In this document: positions 7,973-14,962 of the stretch, piece after piece
How the letters are laid out: each line of letters starts with the position of its first letter
How positions within the stretch are numbered: position 1 is the stretch's first letter
Position numbers and translations under genes: made by a program
Origin: Marinilabiliaceae bacterium UBA5213
Lineage (GTDB): Bacteria > Bacteroidota > Bacteroidia > Bacteroidales > Marinilabiliaceae
DNA length: 20,187 bases
Assembly: GCA_002412555.1 (NCBI GenBank)
Contig: DHVH01000260.1
Location: 1,721-21,907 of the forward strand
Reading direction: 5' to 3'
Notes under the pieces: model-generated
Seen by the model: the letters and a program-made list of their open reading frames with translations, nothing else
What the model was told of the DNA's origin: nothing
The model's database searches: none

Positions 7973-9631
7973 ATGAAAAGATTAAGATATTTAATCCCGA
8001 TTTTAGTGGGATTCGTAATGATGGGATGTTCCGATTTTCTGGAAGTAGATCCGATCAATACCCAAAGTGAGGCCAATTTTTTTGATGTGCCTGAAAATGC
8101 CATACTGGCTGTAAATGGCTGTTATGATCTTCTTGGAATGACAGAAGGTCCTGGTCCGGATCAAAACTGGATGACGCACAATTATGATTTTTTCTGGGGA
8201 GATATTTGCAGTGACGATGCTGAGAAGGGTAGTCAGCCATCTGACTTCCAGGATATACAGGATTTAGCTAACTGGACTGCCAAATCAGATAATGGCGTGA
8301 CTAACGCTTTATGGATTAAGATATATGATGGCTTATCCAGGTGTAATACGGCATTGGCACGACTAGAAAACAGCCCTCTTGAGGTTTCATTGCGCAATCG
8401 TCTGATGGGTGAAGTCTATTTTATTCGTGGCTATTGGTATTTATATGCTTCCAGCATATTTGGTGGTGTTCCTGTATTCACCGAGAATGTAACACCTGCT
8501 GACTTTGGAAACATTCAGCGCGCAACACTGCACCAAACTTATCTGCAAGTTGAATCTGATTTCAAGGCAGCTATTGAAAATTTGCCTGAGCGCAGCCAAT
8601 ATAGAGGAGAGGAGATGGGCAGAGCTACCAAAGGTGCAGCCAGACATTATTTGGCCAGATTGTATATGTATATGATTGGCACAGATGCTGAAAATACCGT
8701 AATAGGCTGGCAACAGGTTTATAACCAGACTGAGGCGATTATTCAGTCGGGTCAGTATAGATTGGTAGCTAACTATGCTACCATTTTCGAACCTGAAGGG
8801 GAGAATAATGTGGAATCTATTTTTGAGCTGCAAATGCTGGAGGGAAGTGAGGAGAACGCTCCTCAAAAAACTGGTAGCAATTACAATCAGTTTCAAGCCA
8901 ATCGAAAAGATTGGGGCTGGGGTTTCAACAATCCTACAGTTGATCTCTTCGAGGCTTTTGAAGATGAAGATCCCCGATTAAGTTGCACAGTGTATGGACC
9001 AACCTACAATGGTGGAATCATGGGTGGGCAAACCTGGGACTATGATTTAACGGAACAAATGACACCCTATTTAAATCGTAAGGCTGCGTTAATGCCCGGA
9101 GAACGACCCAGCATAGCAAAAAGTAGTGGCTATAACGTTCGCAAAGCACGCTATGCAGAAACCTTGCTAAACCATGCTGAGGCTGCATACCATCTTGGAA
9201 TAGAAGGTGAAGCAAGAGATATGGTTAATTTGATTCGCGAAAGGGCACGAAACAGCACTTTTGCCCGTGGCTTTGTTCAAGGTTCATTGGATTATACGCC
9301 AACCGGCTTTGTCGGCAACTTGCCTGCTGTTACAGCTTCTGGTGAAGCCTTATTGGAGGCCATTTACCATGAACGCAGAGTTGAATTGGGTATGGAGGCT
9401 ATTCGTTACTTTGACTTGGTGAGAACCGGAAGATATTTGGATACCCTGGCAAAAATTAAAGCCAACTTCAGAGATTCTGAAGGCAATAATCTCATTTACG
9501 CAAGTATAACACTGGAGGACAATGTACGTGAACATTCACTTATCGGACCAAACGGAAATATTGTACCGGTAGGGCCTATTCCATTAAGGGAAGTTGCCGA
9601 TTGGGGAATTGAACAGAATCCTGGTTATTAA
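7973..9631 (+). CDS. SusD-like (RagB/SusD) glycan-binding lipoprotein
   Basis: The outer-membrane lipoprotein that caps the SusC barrel and binds incoming glycan. The 552-residue protein has a lipoprotein signal with the lipidated Cys at C19 (FVMMGCSDFLE); the acidic residues just after it resemble the Bacteroidota surface-export signal. Family hallmarks are all present: ANFF...AVNGCYD near the N-terminus, GEVYFIRGYWYLY and FGGVPVFTE (about 145-170), KGAARHYLARLYMY, YAETLLNHAEAAY, HERRVELGMEAIRYFDLVR in the C-terminal third, and the terminal PIPLREV...NPGY. The gene lies between the transporter and a second binding lipoprotein, with only 31 bp to the latter, so it is in the same operon. Ligand specificity cannot be read from the sequence; mannan is inferred from context. 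Confidence 0.96.
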   Translation: MKRLRYLIPILVGFVMMGCSDFLEVDPINTQSEANFFDVPENAILAVNGCYDLLGMTEGPGPDQNWMTHNYDFFWGDICSDDAEKGSQPSDFQDIQDLANWTAKSDNGVTNALWIKIYDGLSRCNTALARLENSPLEVSLRNRLMGEVYFIRGYWYLYASSIFGGVPVFTENVTPADFGNIQRATLHQTYLQVESDFKAAIENLPERSQYRGEEMGRATKGAARHYLARLYMYMIGTDAENTVIGWQQVYNQTEAIIQSGQYRLVANYATIFEPEGENNVESIFELQMLEGSEENAPQKTGSNYNQFQANRKDWGWGFNNPTVDLFEAFEDEDPRLSCTVYGPTYNGGIMGGQTWDYDLTEQMTPYLNRKAALMPGERPSIAKSSGYNVRKARYAETLLNHAEAAYHLGIEGEARDMVNLIRERARNSTFARGFVQGSLDYTPTGFVGNLPAVTASGEALLEAIYHERRVELGMEAIRYFDLVRTGRYLDTLAKIKANFRDSEGNNLIYASITLEDNVREHSLIGPNGNIVPVGPIPLREVADWGIEQNPGY

Positions 9632-9662
9632 TTGCTAATGTTAAAAATATAAATTTTGTATT

Positions 9663-11360
9663 ATGAAGAATATATTTAAAAACGCCATCTGGCTTATTCT
9701 TGCCGTTGCTGTTCTCTTTCCAGCTTGTGAGGACAAAGAATGGAGCGAGAATTACGATATCGAATGGCCGGTTTCCCAAATTTCGGAGCTTTCTGTTTCA
9801 GAGGCTTTTATTGAAGATGTGCTTTCAATAACAGGCATCAATCTGGATAAGGTACACACCGTTCTTGTTGGAAATACGGCCTGTGAGATCATAGAAGAGG
9901 AAAGTTCTGCTACACTGCTAACATTCAAACTGCCACGCCGCGTGGAAAGCGGTTTCGTATCTGTTCGCAATGTGTATAAACGGACTTTTGTTTATGAGAA
10001 ATTATTAAGCATATCTTATCCAAAAACAGTCATCAGCAAGTGGCCGGTTGCAATTACTGCCGGTGAATCGTTCGTTATTGAGGGAGATGATGTGGATCTG
10101 ATTACTACTGTAACGGTTGATGGCAAGGTGGTTGTTATTCGTCCAGGAAGTTCTGTGAGTTCTATATCGGTTCCTACCGCTGGTTTGGCATTGGAGGTGG
10201 GTAGTTCAATTACCATAAGTGTTAGTGCTTTAGGAGGCATCGAAGGAGCCTTTGAGACGACCGGTGTGTTGGTTGAAGAACCCTCTGAGATCTTTGATGC
10301 TGTTGCGCCTATCATCCTTTGGGACTTTGAAGATGGAGATCCGTTGACTCAAGCTGCTGATGTTGCTCCCGACCAGGCTGGTCGCAATTTAGGCGGTTTG
10401 GTTGCTCCACGTGGTGATAACTATTACTCGGTTTACAAAAACCAGACTGGTGGTTGGACTAATTTCATGTACATTGTGAAAGAGGGACCTTTTGACCTGA
10501 GTGAATTCCATGAGCCACATATTACTATGTTGGTGAACACCAATGGCAAAAGAGGCTATATCAATCCGTTTATGACTCAGGGTGGAGAGCAAAAGGACAA
10601 CCATTTGATGAATGGTACGGCCAATGACCGCATGAAGTATGGTGATAACTATATGGTGGAAACCCAGGGATGGGAATGGCGTTCTTATCCGATAAGTAAA
10701 TTGTTCCCTGATTTTGATGAAAAGGGAATTTTTGAACAGGTAAGCATGCGTTTTACTTCTGGTAATGTTGGAAACGGTGGTGCTCCTGAAGATTTTGAAA
10801 TTCATGTGGATCAGATCATGATCACGGATGGGTTGCAATTGCCTATGGTAAATATTTTTGATTTTGAAAGTGGCCTGCCGGCTTGGGATGCCAATACAAG
10901 GCCAACCGGAGGTGAAATTAGATCTACCCCGCCAACAGGTGGCGGAGCCAACTACTATCATTTGAGTTTTGTTTCTACAAGCGCTTGGGATTGGACAGGT
11001 GCCATTGCTTACAACAGTTCTATTGACCTAAGCGAAATGCTTGATCCCCATGTGAGCTTCCTTGTGAATACCAATGGCAATTCAGGTTTCTTCCAGTTTG
11101 AAACTTACCAGAATGATGTGAAGTGGGGAGGTGGACCGCCAAATATCTATGAGTTCTCTACGGATGGATGGCAGGCGATGTCTTTCAGACTTACCGATTT
11201 CATGGGTAACTGGGGTGGTGATGGTAGTGCTTCGGCATTTGATCCTCTGGGTGTTATGGATTATTTCAAAATTGGTTTTTCTACCGGTAATGTTGCGGCC
11301 GGCGTTCAATACGAAATTAATCTTGACAATGTTTATATCTCTGACGGAGCTATGTGGTAA
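9663..11360 (+). CDS. Surface glycan-binding lipoprotein with duplicated C-terminal module
   Basis: A 565-residue lipoprotein in the SusE/F (SGBP) position after SusD, probably displayed on the cell surface to hold polysaccharide. The lipobox Cys is C22 (LFPACEDKEW). Residues about 35-115 and 118-205 look like two IPT/TIG-type beta-sandwich spacers. The rest is two tandem copies of one beta-rich module, about 217-392 and 397-565, each starting with DFE-x-G, passing through DLSE...P...VNTNG and a QGW/DGW segment, and closing with F-x-S/T-GNV...I-x-x-D-x-x-x-I-(S/T)-DG. Each copy is rich in Trp and Tyr, as expected for sugar contacts. It has no catalytic motif that I recognise. The gene follows SusD by 31 bp and is followed at once by a strong terminator, so it ends the uptake block. 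Mannan binding is inferred from neighbours. Confidence 0.85.
   Translation: MKNIFKNAIWLILAVAVLFPACEDKEWSENYDIEWPVSQISELSVSEAFIEDVLSITGINLDKVHTVLVGNTACEIIEEESSATLLTFKLPRRVESGFVSVRNVYKRTFVYEKLLSISYPKTVISKWPVAITAGESFVIEGDDVDLITTVTVDGKVVVIRPGSSVSSISVPTAGLALEVGSSITISVSALGGIEGAFETTGVLVEEPSEIFDAVAPIILWDFEDGDPLTQAADVAPDQAGRNLGGLVAPRGDNYYSVYKNQTGGWTNFMYIVKEGPFDLSEFHEPHITMLVNTNGKRGYINPFMTQGGEQKDNHLMNGTANDRMKYGDNYMVETQGWEWRSYPISKLFPDFDEKGIFEQVSMRFTSGNVGNGGAPEDFEIHVDQIMITDGLQLPMVNIFDFESGLPAWDANTRPTGGEIRSTPPTGGGANYYHLSFVSTSAWDWTGAIAYNSSIDLSEMLDPHVSFLVNTNGNSGFFQFETYQNDVKWGGGPPNIYEFSTDGWQAMSFRLTDFMGNWGGDGSASAFDPLGVMDYFKIGFSTGNVAAGVQYEINLDNVYISDGAMW
10311..11357 (+). repeat. Tandem protein-level duplication inside the glycan-binding lipoprotein
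   Basis: Copy 1 (about 10311-10838) and copy 2 (about 10851-11357) encode matching modules. Aligned landmarks include LWDFEDG/IFDFESG, DLSEFHEPHI/DLSEMLDPHV, VNTNGKRGY/VNTNGNSGF, RFTSGNV/GFSTGNV and VDQIMITDG/LDNVYISDG. The DNA copies have diverged, so this is an old duplication and not a recent direct repeat. Confidence 0.82.
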
Positions 11361-11371
11361 AATTTGATAAG

Positions 11372-11403
11372 GCAGGAGAAGGCTAATCCTTCTCCTGCTT
11401 TTA
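11372..11403 (+). terminator. Strong intrinsic terminator after the glycan-binding lipoprotein gene
   Basis: GCAGGAGAAGG (11372-11382) pairs perfectly with CCTTCTCCTGC (11388-11398) around the loop CTAAT, and the stem is followed by TTTT and ATTATTTA. It starts 12 bp after the stop codon. It separates the transport and binding genes from the enzyme genes, which must rely on read-through or their own promoter. Confidence 0.9.
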
Positions 11404-11447
11404 TTATTTAGCGCAAGCTTTTTATGTAATTACTAAAAGATAATGAA

Positions 11448-13016
11448 ATGATTATTGGGCGTTGTTTACTTCTTTTGTTGGTTTCTGCATTGGCTTTTGT
11501 GAATGTATATGCGCAAGAGGCTGTAGTTCGAGGTGTTGTATTCGAAGATAAAAATGGAAATGGAGTTTTTGACGCTGATGAACAATTATTAAAAGGCATT
11601 CCGGTTTCTTCTTTGTCTGATATTGTGCTTACTAACGATAATGGCATGTTTGAGCTTCCTGTTGGTAAACGGGATATTATTTTCGTAATCAAACCTTCTA
11701 ATTATCACTTTCACTTAAAGAGTAATTTTGTGCCGGATTATTACCATCTGATTTATCCCGATGGTTCTCCCGGTTTTCTTAGCTTTCCTGGCGTGGATCC
11801 TGTTTCAACGCCTGATACATTATACTTTCTCCTTCTCCCTTCTGCAAACAAGGAGAAGGATATCTTGGTGAATATCGCTGCTGATACGCAGATGCCAAGA
11901 ACGCGCGAAGTCTGGTTTTTTCGCGAAACCATTATTCCTGCAATGGCGGCTTCTGATGCCGATTTTTCTGTTTTTCTTGGAGATATTGCTGACAACAATC
12001 TGGGTATTTATCCCGAATTTATGGCTTCTTTAGGGGCACTTAATACGCCCGTTTATGGTGTGTTTGGTAATCATGATGTGAACTACAGATCTCCCGATAA
12101 TAACTTCAAGGCGGAAACTTTCCGCGCACACTTTGGTCCCGATTATTATTCCTTTAATTACGGGCAAACGCATTTTATTGCACTTAATTCTGTCAACTAC
12201 TACGGCTGGAATGAAGCGAAAAATGCCCCTGGTGGCTATTTTGGGGGTATTGATTCATTGCAGTTTGAATGGCTGAAAAAAAATTTAGAGTTGGTGGATG
12301 AGGATTTCCAGATTGTTCTGCTTTCTCATATTCCACTGCATCCTGCCTATTTTGAGGAGGAAAGCATAAAAAAAGTTTTTGCATTATTGGAAGATCGGTC
12401 AAAAGTGACTGCCGTTTCTGGTCATTTGCACAGAAATAGCTCCTGGCAATATGATGCGGATTTATTCTGGAATGGAAAGGCTGAGTTTAGAAGTTTGATC
12501 GCCGGTTCTGCTTCCGGCTCATGGTGGTCTGGCCCGCATGCCGAAGACAGCATTCCTGCTGCTACTTGTGTGGATGGATCACCCCAGGGTTTTTTTCGAT
12601 ATCAGTTCAGTGGGCCTAATCATGACTATGCTTTTGTTCCCGCAAAGCAACCGCTTGATTTTCAAATGAGAATTGCTCAACCACATCGGCAAATATGCAA
12701 GAAGGATGAAGCATGGCAGGATGTTATTGTTAACGTTTTTGCTGGAGATGAGCGAAACCGGGTGACTTTTTCTGTTGACGGTGGAACGGCGGTTGAGATG
12801 GAGCAGTTTACCGGCATAGACCCTTTTCTGGCAAGAACGCATTATCGCCGTATTAACGGCGATAACTGGACGCCTGCTATGGCTGAAACCAATCATTTAT
12901 GGAAGGGGAAACTGCCTCATGATTTGCCTTCAGGTACTTATTCCATCCGAGCCGAATCCGTGTTTCCGGGAGGGCGTATATACAATGATGTAATAATATT
13001 CGAGTTGGTTGATTAA
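11448..13016 (+). CDS. Calcineurin-like metallophosphoesterase, exported
   Basis: A 522-residue secreted protein with a signal peptide (about 1-22, ending NVYAQ). An N-terminal beta domain (about 25-132) resembles the MetallophosN module, including a calcium-loop-like EDKNGNGVFDADE segment. The catalytic calcineurin-like core spans about 138-335: D146-T-Q148, GDIADN (178-183), GNHD (207-210), SHIPLH (293-298) and GHLH (325-328) supply the dinuclear metal ligands. A C-terminal domain (about 345-522) resembles MetallophosC. The first motif is D-x-Q where many relatives have D-x-H. There is no lipobox, so a periplasmic or secreted location is likely. It sits after a terminator and 20 bp before the GH26 gene, so it is probably co-transcribed with that enzyme. 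The substrate is unknown; a phosphorylated sugar or glycan side group is possible, but nothing here proves it. Confidence 0.88.
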   Translation: MIIGRCLLLLLVSALAFVNVYAQEAVVRGVVFEDKNGNGVFDADEQLLKGIPVSSLSDIVLTNDNGMFELPVGKRDIIFVIKPSNYHFHLKSNFVPDYYHLIYPDGSPGFLSFPGVDPVSTPDTLYFLLLPSANKEKDILVNIAADTQMPRTREVWFFRETIIPAMAASDADFSVFLGDIADNNLGIYPEFMASLGALNTPVYGVFGNHDVNYRSPDNNFKAETFRAHFGPDYYSFNYGQTHFIALNSVNYYGWNEAKNAPGGYFGGIDSLQFEWLKKNLELVDEDFQIVLLSHIPLHPAYFEEESIKKVFALLEDRSKVTAVSGHLHRNSSWQYDADLFWNGKAEFRSLIAGSASGSWWSGPHAEDSIPAATCVDGSPQGFFRYQFSGPNHDYAFVPAKQPLDFQMRIAQPHRQICKKDEAWQDVIVNVFAGDERNRVTFSVDGGTAVEMEQFTGIDPFLARTHYRRINGDNWTPAMAETNHLWKGKLPHDLPSGTYSIRAESVFPGGRIYNDVIIFELVD

Positions 13017-13036
13017 GTAATCGTAATATTTTAAAT

Positions 13037-14710
13037 ATGAAAAAGATGAGTTGGTTATTTCTGGTGTTGGTAGTGCCGTTTTTATCCTGTGAAAAAGAGG
13101 ATGATAAAAGTTCATTAAATGAACTTGAGCACTTCGAAATTAAAGAGTTGGATGTTTCTTTTAAAATATTGAATGGCATTGTTTCGGCTATGGTTTCACC
13201 TGCAGTTGATCTTGAAGATCTTACGCTGGTTTTTGAAGTCTCCGAAAAGGCTAAGGTTTATGTAGGGGATGAAATTCAGGAATCAGGCGTTTCACGGCAA
13301 GATTTTTCGGAGGCAGTAGCATTAATAGTGGAGGCCGAAAATGGAAACAGGAACACCTATACAGTTATTGTGGGAAAAAGGCCCAATACTAAACCGGTGG
13401 CCAATGCAGGGAACAACCAGATTCTTTATTTGTCTGAAGGCCAGACAACGATCAATGTACTGCTGGACGGGTCAGCCTCCTATGATGAGGATGGGAATAT
13501 CCACACTTATTTATGGGAGTTGGATGGTTCAGAAATTGCAACAGGTGTTGAAGCAGAGGTGACGCTTGCGCTTGGTATGCATGTAATCAAATTAACGGTT
13601 GAAGACCTTTTGGGTGCTGTAGATTCTGATGAGGTGAAAATAGACGTCAGGGAAGTTTTCCAATATACGCCTGTTGATCCAGGAGCCGCACAAGAGACAA
13701 AAAATCTGTTGATCAACCTGGGCAAAATAGCTAACGGATCAGAATTTATTTTTGGGCAGGAATTTCCGATGTCTTTTAAACAAAACAATCTGAGATGGAA
13801 CCTGGAGACATCAGACGCTAAAGAGGTTACGGGTGATCATCCCGGCGTATATGGTATTGATCCCCATTATATGTTGTATAAAGGCAATGATCAGCGCGAT
13901 TTACATATTCAGGAAGCGCGGTTTGCCTATGAAAATGGGGGTGTGGTTACTTTTGATTTTCATCAGCAAAGCCGTTTTAACAATAAAATTTACCTAAATG
14001 AAATTACTGATGAGCGCGATAAAAGTCTCATGTATGACATTGTGAATGACCTGAATGGTTCACGTGACTGGTTTTATTCCGAACTTGATGTTATTCTTGG
14101 ATGGATAAATGTTGACCTGGGCTTTCCTGTCGTGTTTCGATTGTTTCATGAGATGAACGGTGGTTGGTTTTGGTGGGGTACTGGCGCTACCAATCATTCC
14201 AGTGAGCTCTATATTGATTTTTTTAAACTATCTGTTGATTATATCAAAGATCGAACTAACCTGGTGCTTTTCAGCTGGTCGCCCAATCATCCTTTTGGTA
14301 ATACCTACTACCCGGGTAATGATTACGTGGACATAGTTGGTGTGGATATTTATGAGCCGGGAGCGAGCCAATTAACCTCACTGTTAAAGGAGGTTTCTGC
14401 CTTTGCTTTGGAAAATAACAAAATTGCAGCGCTTACAGAAACCGGGAATCGGGATAACTATATCAACAATCACCCGACCTTTTGGACTTCGACCATACTC
14501 AAGGCCATAAAAGATGGTGGTGATGAGATTAAAATGGCCTGGGTACTGGCATGGTTCAATGCACCATGGACCTCTTCACAAAGCGATTTGTTCATTCCCA
14601 ATGCCAGTTCTCCTGGCACGGCAAAGAACGATTTTATCAAATTTTATCAGGATGACCATACGCTTTTTCTAAAAGATGTGCAGAAGCTCAAAGTATATGA
14701 TACACCTTAA
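13037..14710 (+). CDS. GH26 endo-beta-1,4-mannanase lipoprotein with PKD domain
   Basis: Predicted to hydrolyse internal beta-1,4-mannosidic bonds by the retaining mechanism. The 557-residue protein has a lipobox with C18; CEKEDD after cleavage is a strong Bacteroidota surface-export signal, so the enzyme is probably on the outside of the cell. Residues about 25-113 look like a DUF5018-type beta module, 118-205 are a PKD domain (PVANAGNNQ, LDGSASYDEDGNI, YLWELDG), and about 212-550 are the GH26 barrel. The acid/base is E372 in FRLFHEMNGGWFWWG, with H371 beside it as usual for clan GH-A GH26; the nucleophile is E468 in ALTETGNRD. FIFGQE and VVTFDFHQ near the start of the barrel also match the family. 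The gene follows the phosphoesterase by 20 bp. Mannanase is the usual GH26 activity, though a few members act on other beta-glycans. Confidence 0.92.
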   Translation: MKKMSWLFLVLVVPFLSCEKEDDKSSLNELEHFEIKELDVSFKILNGIVSAMVSPAVDLEDLTLVFEVSEKAKVYVGDEIQESGVSRQDFSEAVALIVEAENGNRNTYTVIVGKRPNTKPVANAGNNQILYLSEGQTTINVLLDGSASYDEDGNIHTYLWELDGSEIATGVEAEVTLALGMHVIKLTVEDLLGAVDSDEVKIDVREVFQYTPVDPGAAQETKNLLINLGKIANGSEFIFGQEFPMSFKQNNLRWNLETSDAKEVTGDHPGVYGIDPHYMLYKGNDQRDLHIQEARFAYENGGVVTFDFHQQSRFNNKIYLNEITDERDKSLMYDIVNDLNGSRDWFYSELDVILGWINVDLGFPVVFRLFHEMNGGWFWWGTGATNHSSELYIDFFKLSVDYIKDRTNLVLFSWSPNHPFGNTYYPGNDYVDIVGVDIYEPGASQLTSLLKEVSAFALENNKIAALTETGNRDNYINNHPTFWTSTILKAIKDGGDEIKMAWVLAWFNAPWTSSQSDLFIPNASSPGTAKNDFIKFYQDDHTLFLKDVQKLKVYDTP

Positions 14711-14962
14711 GTCTTATTTCCTAACCCCGAGAAAAATTTAAGTTGGAGAATCGCTTGAGAGGCAGGTTCCGCAGTTGAAATTGACCTGTCCTCAAGTGGA
14801 TTCCCAACTTATTCAAAGCTATAATTCAGTGTTCTCTGAAGTTCCCAACATGTGAATAGATTTAATATTGGATCCCTTCTTTCAAGGGTGCCTGGGTCGA
14901 TCTTATGTTGATTTGTCGTCCCCATTAATTCTGTTCACTCCTAACAAGAAAAAATTTTAACT
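14711..14962 (+). other. 252-bp structured gap before the GH2 gene
   Basis: No credible ORF. Besides the large hairpin it has two small stems, TTCAG/CTGAA (14825-14840) and CCCTT/AAGGG (14874-14888), and a direct repeat TTCCCAAC at 14801-14808 and 14842-14849, whose second copy could compete for the left arm of the hairpin. TTGATTTG at 14908-14915 is one mismatch from the -7 consensus but lacks a -33 partner, so an internal promoter for the GH2 gene is possible but unproven. Confidence 0.5.
14738..14811 (+). repeat. Large imperfect hairpin in the GH26-GH2 gap
   Basis: Bases 14739-14767 pair with 14784-14811 around a 16-nt loop (14768-14783). Reading inward: TAAGTTGG with CCAACTTA, a bulged A, GAATC with GATTC, a G/TG mismatch, CTTGAG with CTCAAG, a bulged A, then GGCAGGT with ACCTGTC (one G-U). 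That is 26 pairs. No T-run follows, so it is not a standard terminator. There are no clear target-site duplications. It could be an RNA processing or stability element, a regulator site or the relic of a small palindromic element. Confidence 0.7.

Noticed and set aside
8441..8896. 151-codon minus-strand frame within the susD-like gene
   Set aside because: It is opposite conserved SusD motifs and shows no protein-like features of its own.
9576..9779. Minus-strand frame bridging the SusD/SGBP gap
   Set aside because: It overlaps both the SusD C-terminal motif and the SGBP signal peptide coding sequence, each of which explains the DNA better.
10389..10961. 190-codon minus-strand frame within the glycan-binding lipoprotein gene
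   Set aside because: The plus-strand gene is well supported by its lipobox and repeated modules; the antisense product has no recognisable feature or ribosome site.
14738..14811. Large hairpin as an insertion-sequence or MITE with terminal repeats
   Set aside because: No target-site duplication is visible at its ends and there is no room for a transposon body; kept only as a structured repeat of unknown role.
14857..14864. TAGATTTA as a -7 box for the GH2 gene
   Set aside because: One mismatch from consensus, no -33 element at proper spacing, and such A/T octamers are common in gaps of this base composition.
14874..14888. CCCTT/AAGGG hairpin as a terminator for the GH26 gene
   Set aside because: Only five pairs, no T-run after it, and it lies more than 160 bp from the stop codon.
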